Shown here piece after piece: positions 1-8,544 of a stretch of DNA of 64,000 bases. The notes below the pieces were generated by a model. The model ran no database searches. It was given only the letters and a program-made list of their open reading frames with translations, and had not been told where the DNA came from. A program made the translations under genes and the position numbers. This DNA comes from Tepidimonas ignava (GTDB taxonomy: Bacteria > Pseudomonadota > Gammaproteobacteria > Burkholderiales > Burkholderiaceae_C): positions 62,001 through 126,000 of the forward strand of contig NZ_SMAH01000009.1 of NCBI RefSeq assembly GCF_004342625.1, read 5' to 3'. How positions within the stretch are numbered: the stretch's first letter is position 1; each line of letters begins with the position of its first letter.

Positions 1-276
1 AGCCACGGCAACAGCCAAAAGCAGCACGAACGCCAGGTGGACGTGGCGCGCGACGTGGCCGCGCAGATCGCGTCCGGTTCGCAGCGCATTTTTGGGGTGA
101 TGGTGGAAAGCCACCTGTGCGGCGGCGCGCAAAAGTTCACCCCGGGCAAGGACGATCCGGCCAAGCTGGCCTACGGCCAGAGCATCACCGACGCTTGCAT
201 CGACTGGGACACCTCGGTGCAGGTGCTGGACACGCTGGCCGCGGCGGTGGCGCAGCGCCGGCGGCAGCGCGGCTGA
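1..276 (+). CDS. aroG: 3-deoxy-7-phosphoheptulonate synthase (DAHP synthase), C-terminal part
   Basis: This is the C-terminal 91 residues of a class I DAHP synthase, which joins phosphoenolpyruvate and erythrose 4-phosphate in the first step of the shikimate pathway. The gene is cut by the window edge and is open from base 1. The visible part contains the family signatures SHGNSQKQ, GVMVESHL and YGQSITDACIDW, in the same order and spacing as the end of E. coli AroG. The allosteric N-terminal region lies outside the window, so the isozyme type (Phe-, Tyr- or Trp-sensitive) cannot be read. It ends with TGA. The next gene on this strand begins about 110 bases later with no obvious terminator between them. 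Confidence 0.93.
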   Translation, partial: SHGNSQKQHERQVDVARDVAAQIASGSQRIFGVMVESHLCGGAQKFTPGKDDPAKLAYGQSITDACIDWDTSVQVLDTLAAAVAQRRRQRG

Positions 277-389
277 CGCGGGCGGGCGCGCCGGCCGCAC
301 AGCGGCGCCGCCGCGGTGTACCATGGGGGCTGCGGGGGCAACGCAGGCGCGTGCCGCGTGGCACCCCGCCCCCACAGCAAGGCTGGACC

Positions 390-710
390 ATGCGCAACCA
401 CGTCATCGTTTCCTTTGGCCCCGGGCGGGAGTACACGTTCGACCTCGACGAAGTGCAGCCGATGCCGCACGAGCTGGCGCGGCAGTGGCTGGACGAGCAG
501 TTCACCGCGTTGGGTTGTGAGCCGCTGCGCCTGACCGGCAAGGTGCTGACCGCTGATAAGGTGCTGGCCATCGCCCAAGCGGTGGGCGAGGAGCGCTTCG
601 CCCAGCCCGAGCACCGGGCTTGGGCGATGGTGTACGCGCGCGCGGCCAGCAGCCTGTTGGCCAAGCCCATCGTCAAGGTGGACGTGCCCGCGCTGACGGT
701 CGGTTACTGA
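390..710 (+). CDS. hypothetical protein, 106 aa
   Basis: A small protein of 106 residues that I do not recognise. It opens MRNHVIVSFGP and is acidic in its first half, with no signal peptide, membrane segment or Cys cluster. The middle (about residues 40-75) looks helical. Codon use follows the GC-rich third-position pattern of real genes here, and the frame fills the gap between aroG and mpl. The start is the first ATG in frame that leaves room for a leader, but no strong Shine-Dalgarno is visible. Its TGA overlaps the stop of the convergent mpl gene by seven bases, which makes both ends tight. Function unknown. Confidence 0.6.
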   Translation: MRNHVIVSFGPGREYTFDLDEVQPMPHELARQWLDEQFTALGCEPLRLTGKVLTADKVLAIAQAVGEERFAQPEHRAWAMVYARAASSLLAKPIVKVDVPALTVGY

Positions 711-2149
711 AGCGCCGCGGCGCCGGGCGCGTGGGCGGCGGCGCTCAGCGCCGTGGCCAGCTTGTCGTGCACGCCGCCAAAGCCGCCGTTGCTCATGCAC
801 AGCAGGTGGTCGCCCGGGCGCACGGCGGCCACCACCTGCGCCACCAACGTGTCGATGTCGGGCGCCACCTGCGCGCGCGCGCCCAGCGGGGCCAGCGCTG
901 CGGCGGCGTCCCAGCCCAGGCCGCCGGCGTGGCAAAACGCCAGCGCGGCCGGCTCCAGGGCCCAAGGCAACTGGGCTTTCATCGTGCCCAGCTTCATCGT
1001 GTTGGAGCGTGGCTCGAAAATGGCCACGATGCGCTCGTGCCCGCGCCCCTGCGCGTCGAGCCGCTGGCGCAGGCCCTCCAGCGTGGTGCGCATCGCCGTC
1101 GGGTGGTGCGCAAAGTCGTCGTACACGGTGACGATCCCGTCGCCCAGCGCGACCCGCGCGCGCACCTCCAGCCGCCGCCGCACCCCCTGAAAAGCGGCCA
1201 GCGCTTCGGCCGCCTGACCCGGCTCGACGCCGACGTGCTCGGCCGCGGCGATGGCCGCCAGCGCGTTGAGCTGGTTGTGCACGCCGGCAAGGCCCCAGCG
1301 CACGCGCGCCACCGGCGTGCCACGGCGCAGCACGGCAAAGTCGTGCGGCTCGCCCTCGGCCGTGTAGTCGCTGTCGGCGGCGCCGAAGGTGCGCAGCTCG
1401 CTCCACAGCCCCTGGTGCAGCACGCGCGTCAGGCTCTCTTCCAGCCCGTTGGCCACCACGCGGCCGCTGGCCGGCACCGTGCGCAGCAGGTGGTGGAATT
1501 GCCGCTCGATGGCCGCCAGGTCGTCGAAGATGTCGGCGTGGTCGAACTCCAGGTTGTTGAGCACGGCGGTGCGGGGACGGTAGTGCACGAACTTGCTGCG
1601 CTTGTCGAAAAACGCCGTGTCGTACTCGTCGGCTTCGATGACGAACGGTGGGCGCTGCCCTGGCGACGGCCCGCGCCCCAGCCGCGCCGAGACGCCAAAG
1701 TCCAGCGGCACCCCGCCGACCAAAAAGCCGGGGTTGTGCCCGGCGCAGGTCAGGATCCAGGCCAGCATCGCGGTGGTGGTGGTCTTGCCGTGGGTGCCGG
1801 CCACCGCCAGCACGTGGCGACCGTGCAGCACGTGCTCGGCCAGCCACTGCGGGCCGCTGGTGTAGCGTGCGCCGGTGTCCAGAATCGCTTCCATCAACGG
1901 GAACTTGGGGCGGCCGTCGGGCAGCCGGGCGCGGCTGACCACGTTGCCGACGACGAAGACATCGGGGCGCAGCGCGAGCTGATCGGCCCCGTAGCCTTCG
2001 ATCATCTCGATGCCCAGCGCCTGCAACTGCTCGCTCATCGGGGGGTAGATGCCGGCGTCGCAACCGGTGACGCGGTGGCCGGCCTCGCGCGCCAGCGCCG
2101 CCAGACCACCCATGAAGGTGCCGCAGATGCCCAAAATGTGGATGTGCAT
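704..2149 (-). CDS. mpl: UDP-N-acetylmuramate:L-alanyl-gamma-D-glutamyl-meso-diaminopimelate ligase
   Basis: Mpl recycles cell-wall peptide by ligating the murein tripeptide to UDP-MurNAc in the cytoplasm. The protein has 481 residues, normal for Mpl. It starts MHIHILGICGTFMGG, the Mpl version of the Mur ligase N-terminal dinucleotide fold. It then shows the ATP loop GTHGKTTTTAML near residue 110, the Mur-central signature NNLEFDHADIFDD, and the C-terminal YDDFAHHPTA and EPRSNTMKLG blocks. FMGGLAALA rather than a MurC-like sequence favours Mpl over MurC. In-frame reading extends further upstream, but the MHIHILG start matches the family and leaves a 55-base divergent gap to the next gene. Confidence 0.95.
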   Translation of the reverse strand: MHIHILGICGTFMGGLAALAREAGHRVTGCDAGIYPPMSEQLQALGIEMIEGYGADQLALRPDVFVVGNVVSRARLPDGRPKFPLMEAILDTGARYTSGPQWLAEHVLHGRHVLAVAGTHGKTTTTAMLAWILTCAGHNPGFLVGGVPLDFGVSARLGRGPSPGQRPPFVIEADEYDTAFFDKRSKFVHYRPRTAVLNNLEFDHADIFDDLAAIERQFHHLLRTVPASGRVVANGLEESLTRVLHQGLWSELRTFGAADSDYTAEGEPHDFAVLRRGTPVARVRWGLAGVHNQLNALAAIAAAEHVGVEPGQAAEALAAFQGVRRRLEVRARVALGDGIVTVYDDFAHHPTAMRTTLEGLRQRLDAQGRGHERIVAIFEPRSNTMKLGTMKAQLPWALEPAALAFCHAGGLGWDAAAALAPLGARAQVAPDIDTLVAQVVAAVRPGDHLLCMSNGGFGGVHDKLATALSAAAHAPGAAALQ

Positions 2150-2204
2150 GGGCGCATTATCGCGGGCCGCTGCGCCATGGCCGCGAATCGCCGACAATGC
2201 CGGC

Positions 2205-2813
2205 ATGCCTGCCGCCCTGCAACACGAAATCGCCGCCTTGGCCGCCGCCCACATGGTGGACGAAGGCCTGGAGGCACGCGCGGCCTGCCAGCGCGCGCTG
2301 CAGCGCCTGGGGCTGCCCGCGCGCACGCCGCTGCCCGACGCGGCGACCCTGGACGCCGCCATCCGCGAGCACCTGGCCATCTTCCACGCCGACACCCAGC
2401 CGGCCGAGCTGCACGCGCTGCGCGGCGTGGCGCTGCAGTGGATGCAGCGCCTGGCGGCGTTCGAGCCGCTGGTGGGCGGGGCGGTGTGGCACGGCACCGC
2501 GACGCGGCGCTCGGACGTGCACCTGCAGTTGTTCAGCGACGACCCCAAAGCGGTGGAGATCGCCCTGATCAACGCCGGCGTGCGCTACGACGCGCAGCGC
2601 GCGCGCGGGTTGCACGGACGCGAGGTGGAGGTGCTCAGCGTCGCGCAGCGCTGCGAGGCGCTGCAGGACTGGGTGACCGTGCACCTGTGGGTCAACGACA
2701 CCGCAGCGCAACGTGGGGCGCGCCTGGCCGATGCGCTGGGGCGCACCCCGCGCGGCACGGCGGCCGAGCTGCAGGCGCTGCTGCACGCCGACGCCGAAGG
2801 AGCCCAGGCATGA
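2205..2813 (+). CDS. hypothetical protein with a nucleotidyltransferase-like segment
   Basis: A soluble protein of 202 residues with no signal or membrane segment. The first 90 residues are rich in Ala and Leu helices. Around residues 95-130 the string GTATRRSDVHLQLF resembles the GS-x-R-SDxDL core of minimal nucleotidyltransferases, but the second acidic residue is His here. Residues 130-165 (VEIALINAGVRYDA and similar) could form the rest of that fold. Its last bases overlap the TlpA-like gene as ATGA, so the two are almost certainly co-transcribed. The start ATG at 2205 is chosen because earlier in-frame codons would overlap the divergent mpl start. Exact function is not known to me. Confidence 0.65.
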   Translation: MPAALQHEIAALAAAHMVDEGLEARAACQRALQRLGLPARTPLPDAATLDAAIREHLAIFHADTQPAELHALRGVALQWMQRLAAFEPLVGGAVWHGTATRRSDVHLQLFSDDPKAVEIALINAGVRYDAQRARGLHGREVEVLSVAQRCEALQDWVTVHLWVNDTAAQRGARLADALGRTPRGTAAELQALLHADAEGAQA

Positions 2814-3343
2814 GCGGCACGCGGCGGGGCTGGATGGTGGGTGTGGGGGCGCTGGCGGCGCTGGCCGGCGCCGGCGTGGCCGCGTGGCGGTTGCGGCTGG
2901 AGCCGGCGGCCGACGCGGCCGCGGCGGCGTTTTGGGCCGGGCGTTGGCCCACGCCCGCGGGCGACGAAGTGCGTGCCGAGGCGCTGCGCGGCGGTCCGCT
3001 GCTGCTCAACTTTTGGGCCACCTGGTGCCCGCCGTGCGTGGAAGAGCTGCCGCTGCTGCAGCGCTTTTACGACGAGCGGCGCGCCAGCGGCTGGCGCGTG
3101 CTGGCGCTGGCCATCGACCAGCCCAGCAGCGTGCGCACCTTTTTGCAGCGCATGCCGCTGACGCTGCCGGTGGGGCTGGCGGGCCTGGGCGGCACGGAGC
3201 TGGCCAAGCAGTTGGGCAACGCCACCGGCGCGCTGCCGTTCAGTGTCGTGTTCGACGCGGCGGGGCGCGTGCATGCGCGCAAGCTCGGGCAGGTCAAGGC
3301 CGACGACCTGCAGGCGTGGGTGGCGGCCCTCGGGTCAGGCTGA
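2810..3343 (+). CDS. TlpA-family thioredoxin-like protein
   Basis: A membrane-anchored thiol:disulfide oxidoreductase of 177 residues. An N-terminal hydrophobic stretch (about residues 9-26, rich in Gly/Ala/Val) acts as signal anchor, placing the thioredoxin fold in the periplasm. The active site WCPPC is at residues 72-76 in the context LLLNFWATWCPPC, typical of TlpA/ResA reductases used in cytochrome c maturation or general periplasmic thiol reduction. The cis-Pro region is visible as GALPFSVVFD. The start codon overlaps the upstream stop (ATGA). No cytochrome maturation genes are adjacent, so the exact partner is unknown. Confidence 0.88.
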   Translation: MSGTRRGWMVGVGALAALAGAGVAAWRLRLEPAADAAAAAFWAGRWPTPAGDEVRAEALRGGPLLLNFWATWCPPCVEELPLLQRFYDERRASGWRVLALAIDQPSSVRTFLQRMPLTLPVGLAGLGGTELAKQLGNATGALPFSVVFDAAGRVHARKLGQVKADDLQAWVAALGSG

Positions 3344-5773
3344 GGGGGCGGGTGCCGCACCGGGCAGCGTCACCGTGCGACCCAGGTGCGCTTCGACCTC
3401 GGCCACCGGCAACGGCCGCGCGTACCAAAAGCCCTGAAAGTGGTCGCAGCCCAGCGCCTGCAGCCGCTGCAGTTGCGGCGCGTGCTCGACCCCCTCGGCC
3501 ACCACCTCCATGCCCAGCGCGTGCCCCATTTGCACGATCGCCGCGACGATGGCGGCGTCGGCCTGGCCGTCCTCGTGCAGCGCCAGCACGAAGCTGCGGT
3601 CGATTTTGAGTCGGTGCAGCGCAAAACGCTTTAGGTACGTCAAGCTCGAATACCCGGTGCCAAAGTCGTCCAGCGACAGCGTGATGCCAAGCTGGGCCAG
3701 CGCCTGCAGCTTGGCCAGCGCTTCCTCGGCGTCGCGCACCAGGATCGATTCGGTCAGCTCCAGCTCCAGCAGGCCGGCGGGCAGCCCGTGTCGCTGCAGC
3801 GTATCGGCCACGTCCTGCACGAATTGGGTCTGCTCGAACTGCAGCGCCGAGACGTTGACCGCCACCTGCGCAGGGCGCCCGGCGTCGGCCCAGCGGCGCG
3901 CCTGCGCCACCGCCTGCTCCAGCACCCACTGCCCAAGCTGCGCGATCAGGCCCGTTTCCTCCGCCACGCCGATGAAGGCCCCCGGCAGCACCAGCCCATG
4001 GCCGGGGCGGTGCCAGCGCAGCAGGGCCTCGCACGCCGTCACGCGGCCGCTGCGCAGGTCCACGCGCGGCTGGTAGTGCAGCTCGAATTCGCCGTGCTGC
4101 AACCCCAGGCGCATCGCGTGGTCGGTCTGGATGCGCGCCAGCAGGTGCGCGTTCATCTCGGCCTGGTAAAAGCGCCAGTGCCCTTTGCCACGCTCCTTGA
4201 CCTGGTACATCGCCGTGTCGGCGCACTGGATCAGCTCGTCCAGCGTGGTGCCGTCGTGCGGGTACATGGCGATGCCGATGCTGCACGACAGCGTGAACTG
4301 CATCTCGTCGATCGTCACCGGGCGCGCCACCGCGTCGATGATGCGCTGCGCGGTGCGCTCGGCGGCGCTGCGGTCGGCGTCGTGTAGGTGGATGACGAAC
4401 TCGTCACCCCCCAGCCGCGCCAGCGTGTCGGTTTGCCGCAAGCAGCGCTGCAGGCGCTGCGCCACCTCGACCAGCACACGGTCGCCAAAGGCGTGCCCGA
4501 GCGAGTCGTTGATGCCCTTGAAGCGGTCCAGGTCCAAAAACAGCACCGCAAAGCCACGCCCGCTGCGCTGCGCCAGCCGCACCGCGTGGGCGACGCGCTC
4601 GCCCAGCAGCAGCCGGTTGGGCAGGCCGGTGAGCGGGTCGTGGTAGGCCAGCTGCTCGATGCGGCGCTGGGCCTCGAGCTTTTCCGACAGGTCCTTGGCG
4701 AACAGCACGGTGTTGAGCGGCTGCCCCTGCGCGTCGCGCAGCAGCACCCACGACACCAGCAGCGCCACGGCGGGCGCGTGCGCGCGCCGCAGCCACAGCT
4801 CGCCTTCCCAGTAGCCGCGCTCGGCCAGCGCCGCCGCCACCTCCGCCTCCCAGCCGGGGCGGTTGGGGGCGTCGAGCAGCGTGGCCACCGGCTGGCCGGC
4901 GGGGTCGTCGTTGGCCCGGTCGGTCAGCCGCAGCGCCGCGGGGTTGCACGCGACGATGCGTCGCTCGGGGTCGGTGACGACGATGGCGTCCAGGCTGGAC
5001 TCGAACACCTTGGCCGCCAGGCGCAGCTTGGCGTCGATGGCGGCGCGCTCGGTGACGTCGCGGTACACGTGGATGCGGCCAATCGGGCGCCCACGCGCCA
5101 GTTGCGGGCGCGAGGCGCGCTCCAGCATGCGGCCGCTGCGCAGCAGCACGATGTCGTGCGCTTCCATCAGCGGGGCGCGTTGCAGCTCGCTCAAGCGCGC
5201 CTGAAACGCGCTGGCGTCGCTGACGCTGGCCGCCAAATGCCGCAGCAGCGCCGGATCGTCGGGCGTCGTCAGCAGCGTGGTGGGCAAGGCCCACATCTGC
5301 GCAAACGCACGGTTGAACGCCCGCACCCGCCCGTCCAGGTCGCACACCAGGATGCCGTCGGACGACGACTCCAGCACCGCGCGCAGCTCGGCCAGCAGTT
5401 CCTCCAGGCGCTGCTGGGTGCGTTGGTATTCGGTCAGGTCCTGCATCGCCACCAGCACCACGGTCGCGCCGTCGGCGGGGCGCACCGGGCCGATGCGCCG
5501 CTGCACGCGCAGCAGTTCGCCATCGCGGCGCACCAGCATCGCCTCGGACTCCAGCGTCTGCACCACACCGCGGCGCCACTCGTCCCAGTACACGTGGTCT
5601 TGCAGGTCGCTGGCCCAGCGGTGCACGGGGCTGCCCACCACCTCGTCGCGCCGCGCGCCCAACAGGCGCAGCGCGGCTTCGTTGACGGCGAGGATGTGCA
5701 GCGTTTCGGGGTCGACCACCCACACGGACTCCAGCAGCCCTTCCGTGATGGCGACCCAGTGCAGGTGGCTCAC
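3335..5773 (-). CDS. PAS-PAS-PAS-GGDEF-EAL cyclic-di-GMP signalling protein
   Basis: An 812-residue cytoplasmic sensor with no membrane segments. Three PAS-type domains lie at about residues 8-115, 130-240 and 255-365, joined by short helical linkers. They are followed by a GGDEF diguanylate cyclase domain (375-540) with intact RLGGDEF (GGDEF at 455-459), and an EAL phosphodiesterase domain (from about 555). The EAL domain has CEALLRW near 581-587 and the downstream ELTES and DDFGTGYSSL motifs. Both catalytic sites look intact, so the net activity cannot be predicted. The start ATG overlaps the stop of the upstream HD-GYP gene, so the two are translationally coupled. The stop overlaps the end of the convergent TlpA-like gene by nine bases. 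Confidence 0.93.
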   Translation of the reverse strand: MSHLHWVAITEGLLESVWVVDPETLHILAVNEAALRLLGARRDEVVGSPVHRWASDLQDHVYWDEWRRGVVQTLESEAMLVRRDGELLRVQRRIGPVRPADGATVVLVAMQDLTEYQRTQQRLEELLAELRAVLESSSDGILVCDLDGRVRAFNRAFAQMWALPTTLLTTPDDPALLRHLAASVSDASAFQARLSELQRAPLMEAHDIVLLRSGRMLERASRPQLARGRPIGRIHVYRDVTERAAIDAKLRLAAKVFESSLDAIVVTDPERRIVACNPAALRLTDRANDDPAGQPVATLLDAPNRPGWEAEVAAALAERGYWEGELWLRRAHAPAVALLVSWVLLRDAQGQPLNTVLFAKDLSEKLEAQRRIEQLAYHDPLTGLPNRLLLGERVAHAVRLAQRSGRGFAVLFLDLDRFKGINDSLGHAFGDRVLVEVAQRLQRCLRQTDTLARLGGDEFVIHLHDADRSAAERTAQRIIDAVARPVTIDEMQFTLSCSIGIAMYPHDGTTLDELIQCADTAMYQVKERGKGHWRFYQAEMNAHLLARIQTDHAMRLGLQHGEFELHYQPRVDLRSGRVTACEALLRWHRPGHGLVLPGAFIGVAEETGLIAQLGQWVLEQAVAQARRWADAGRPAQVAVNVSALQFEQTQFVQDVADTLQRHGLPAGLLELELTESILVRDAEEALAKLQALAQLGITLSLDDFGTGYSSLTYLKRFALHRLKIDRSFVLALHEDGQADAAIVAAIVQMGHALGMEVVAEGVEHAPQLQRLQALGCDHFQGFWYARPLPVAEVEAHLGRTVTLPGAAPAPSA

Positions 5774-7041
5774 GGTTGTTCCTCCCCGGCCTGGGCATCG
5801 AGCGCACGCTCAAAAAAGTAGCAGTAGCGGGCGCGTGGCTCCAGGTAGTCCAGCGCCGCGCGCGGCAGTTGGTCGGGCCGCAGGCTGCGCTGGATCGACA
5901 GCTGCGGCTGCGCCTGCAGGTCCAGCAGCAGCGCCTCGCTGCGCGGCACCGCGGGGTCGTGCACCAGCACGCGGGGCTTGAGCGGCCGGCTGGCGTTGAC
6001 CGCCTGCACGGTGGCGTAGCGCCCGTCGCTGAGCTGCACGATCGAGCCCGGCGGGTACACCCCGATCATGCGGATGAAGGCGGCCAGCGTGCGCGCGTCG
6101 AACTGCGCTTTGTGACGCGCGAACAGCAGGGCCAAGGCCTCGTGGGGCGTGAGCGCCTTGGCCGGGTGGTGGGGGTTGCACAGACGGTCGTAGCGGTTGA
6201 TCAACGCCAGCACGTGGGCGGCGGGCAGCAGCGCCTCGGCCGCGTGGCCGTGCGGAAAGCCACTGCCGTCGGCGGCTTCGTGGTGTTGCGCCACCGCCTG
6301 CGCCACCGCCTCGTCCAGCCCCATGGCGCGCACCAGCGCGGCCCCTTCGTCCGGGTGGGATTGGTAGGCCTTGAGCTGCGCCGGCGTGAACGCGTCGTCC
6401 TTGTGCCGCACAACCTCCGGCAGCCGCAGCTTGCCGATGTCGTGCAGCAGCGCCGCTTGCCCCAACGCCTGCAACGCCGGCGCATCGAAGCCCAGCGCGC
6501 GCCCCAGCAGCAGCGCCAACACCGTCACGTTCATCGCGTGCTGGGCGCCACGGTCACCCTGGACGTCGCCCAGCAGCCGGATCGCCGATTCGGCCTGGGC
6601 ACCCAGCTCGCCCACCAGCTCATGGACCAACGCCCGCGCCTGCGCGCCTGCGGCCTGCGGTGCGCGCTCCACCTCGTCCGCGAGGGCTTTGTAGCGTCGC
6701 GTGCCCTCGTGGTAGCGGCGTTCGCACTGCTGCAGCGCGCGCCGCTGCGCCGCCAAGGCCAAGCGGCGCGGGTCGGCGCCGCGCTCCGGGGTGGCGGCGT
6801 CCGGCGTGTCCGCGCCGGGCTGGGCGGACGGCGGTTCGGGGTCGCTTTCGGGGTCGCTGCGGGCCGGGTCGATGCGCACCCGCGTCAGACCCAGGGCACG
6901 GATGGTTTCGATCTGGCGCGTCGATTCGATGCGGAAGTTGTTGCGTGCGAACGGGTGGTCCATCCACCCCAGGTCGAGCAGCACGTAGTGGCCGACGCGC
7001 AGCTCGTCGACGGCGATCACGGGCAGCGCGGCGTCGGTCAT
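5770..7041 (-). CDS. HD-GYP cyclic-di-GMP phosphodiesterase with DUF3391 N-terminus
   Basis: A 423-residue soluble protein. Residues 8-60 (VDELRVGHYVLLDLGWMDHPF) match the DUF3391 module often found before HD-GYP domains. An Ala/Pro/Asp linker follows. The HD-GYP domain covers about 155-370 with QHAMNVT (His168), LLHDIGKLRLPE (His200-Asp201) and HHEAADGSGFP (253-263), where Phe replaces the Tyr of GYP. The metal-binding residues therefore look intact and c-di-GMP hydrolysis is likely. A frame extension to 7086 exists, but MTDAALPVIAVDELRVG is the natural family start. It is followed directly, with overlap, by the GGDEF-EAL gene. Confidence 0.9.
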   Translation of the reverse strand: MTDAALPVIAVDELRVGHYVLLDLGWMDHPFARNNFRIESTRQIETIRALGLTRVRIDPARSDPESDPEPPSAQPGADTPDAATPERGADPRRLALAAQRRALQQCERRYHEGTRRYKALADEVERAPQAAGAQARALVHELVGELGAQAESAIRLLGDVQGDRGAQHAMNVTVLALLLGRALGFDAPALQALGQAALLHDIGKLRLPEVVRHKDDAFTPAQLKAYQSHPDEGAALVRAMGLDEAVAQAVAQHHEAADGSGFPHGHAAEALLPAAHVLALINRYDRLCNPHHPAKALTPHEALALLFARHKAQFDARTLAAFIRMIGVYPPGSIVQLSDGRYATVQAVNASRPLKPRVLVHDPAVPRSEALLLDLQAQPQLSIQRSLRPDQLPRAALDYLEPRARYCYFFERALDAQAGEEQP

Positions 7042-7167
7042 CGGATGAAGTTCCCATCGAACGGCATGGTGAGGCATTATCGCCATGAATCGTGGCTTTG
7101 CGGCGATGATGCAGGCTTTGCGTCGAGGGGCGCTGCGCTACAGTCGCGCCTGGGAAAGCCCGCCACC

Positions 7168-8382
7168 ATGTACGTGCCATTGCCGATCGACGAGATCACC
7201 CTGGGTGAGCCGCTGCCCGTCAACGTCTGGGACGCGCGCGGCCAGCTGCTGCTGCGCAAGGGCGCCATCATCCGCGACGAACACCACCGCGAGTGGCTGC
7301 GCATGCACGCGCCGATGATCCGGCGCGAAGACCACGAGGTCTGGCGCTTTCACTACACGGCGGCGCTGGACCGCGCGTTGCGCAGCAACCAGCCGCTGCA
7401 GGCCATCGCCGGCGTGGCGCGGCCGATGGCGTTCGAGCCCCCGGCCGCGATCGACGAGGACCAGCGCCCCCTGACCGAAGCGCTGGCCGACCTGCACGCG
7501 GCGCTGACGCTGCTGCTGCACCAAGGGGAGCAGCTGCAGGATTGGAGCGGGCGGTTCGTGCGCGTGGACCAGCGCCTGCAAGCGCTGGTGCGCCAGCACG
7601 GCGCGGACGACGTGCTCTTTGTGTTGGTGCAGATGCTGCTCAACCCGGAGCTGGGCTACAGCGCCAGCCATGCGCTGACCTGCGCCGTGGTGGCGGAGTT
7701 GACCGCGCACCACACGCTGCGTTGGCCCGAGGCGACGCTGCAGAGCCTGCGCCGCGCCGCGCTGTCGATGAACGTGGGCATGGCGCGGCTGCACGACGAC
7801 CTGGCGCGGCAAGAAGGACCGCTGCACGGCGAGCAGCGCCGCGCCGTGCTGGCGCACCCCGAGCGCGGGGAAGGGCTGCTGCGCCGCCTCGGGGTCAGCG
7901 ACCCGCTGTGGCTGGCGTTGGTGCGTGACCACCACGAGGTCAGCGGCGGCGGCGGGTACCCGCGCGGCGTGGCCGACCCCTCGCGCGAAGCGCAGCTGCT
8001 GCGCCTGGCGGATGTGTACGTGGCGCGCCTGAGCCCGCGCGTGCACCGCCCCGGCTTGCCGCCGCCGCGCGCGGCCCGCGACGTGGCGCTGGACGCCAGC
8101 GGCGTGCCCACGCCGTTGGGCACGGCGTTGGTCAAAACGGTGGGCTTGTACGTACCGGGCAGCTACGTGGAGCTGGCCAGCGGCGAGCTGGGCGTGGTGG
8201 CCCGCCGCGGGCGCCGAGCCAACACGCCGCTTGTGTTTGCGCTGATCGGCCGCGACGGGCTGCCGCGTGGCGAACCGCCGCTGCGCGACACCGAACAGCC
8301 CGCCTGGGCGGTGCGTGGCAGTGTGGCGCCGCAGCAGGTGAAGGTGCGCGTCAACCCCGACCGTTTGCTCGCGCGCCTTTGA
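7168..8382 (+). CDS. HD-GYP-like protein with degenerate metal site
   Basis: A 404-residue soluble protein transcribed away from the HD-GYP gene. The C-terminal two thirds can be aligned to an HD-GYP domain: SASHALTCAVVAELT (His168), then RAALSMNVGMARLHD where ALLHDIGK is expected, then HHEVSGGGGYPRG (255-267). The essential His-Asp pair is replaced by Met-Asn at 201-202, and the Asp of HHExxDG is Gly. The fold is therefore probably kept while the di-iron or tri-metal centre is incomplete. It may bind c-di-GMP or a partner without hydrolysing it; this is inference. The N-terminal 95 residues are a separate domain I do not recognise. The start is the ATG at 7168, giving MYVPLPIDEI. Confidence 0.82.
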   Translation: MYVPLPIDEITLGEPLPVNVWDARGQLLLRKGAIIRDEHHREWLRMHAPMIRREDHEVWRFHYTAALDRALRSNQPLQAIAGVARPMAFEPPAAIDEDQRPLTEALADLHAALTLLLHQGEQLQDWSGRFVRVDQRLQALVRQHGADDVLFVLVQMLLNPELGYSASHALTCAVVAELTAHHTLRWPEATLQSLRRAALSMNVGMARLHDDLARQEGPLHGEQRRAVLAHPERGEGLLRRLGVSDPLWLALVRDHHEVSGGGGYPRGVADPSREAQLLRLADVYVARLSPRVHRPGLPPPRAARDVALDASGVPTPLGTALVKTVGLYVPGSYVELASGELGVVARRGRRANTPLVFALIGRDGLPRGEPPLRDTEQPAWAVRGSVAPQQVKVRVNPDRLLARL

Positions 8383-8393
8383 GGCGCTCCAAC

Positions 8394-8418
8394 AAAAAAG
8401 CCCCTGACGCAGGGGCTT
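8394..8418 (-). terminator. rho-independent terminator of tRNA-Pro
   Basis: A 9-bp perfect stem (AAGCCCCTG / CAGGGGCTT) with a three-base loop ACG. On the minus strand it is followed by a run of U from the A tract at 8394-8399. It lies just downstream of the tRNA-Pro gene read on that strand. Confidence 0.85.
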
Positions 8419-8435
8419 GGGCGATGGTGCATGGG

Positions 8436-8516
<81 letters not shown>

Positions 8517-8544
8517 AGGCCTGCTGCTGGCGGTGCGATGCGCC

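Noticed and set aside
620-3343. Frame extension of the TlpA-like protein to 907 codons
   Set aside because: The N-terminal 700 codons are antisense to mpl and frame-shifted against the 2205-2813 gene. Real translation starts at 2810 with a signal anchor.
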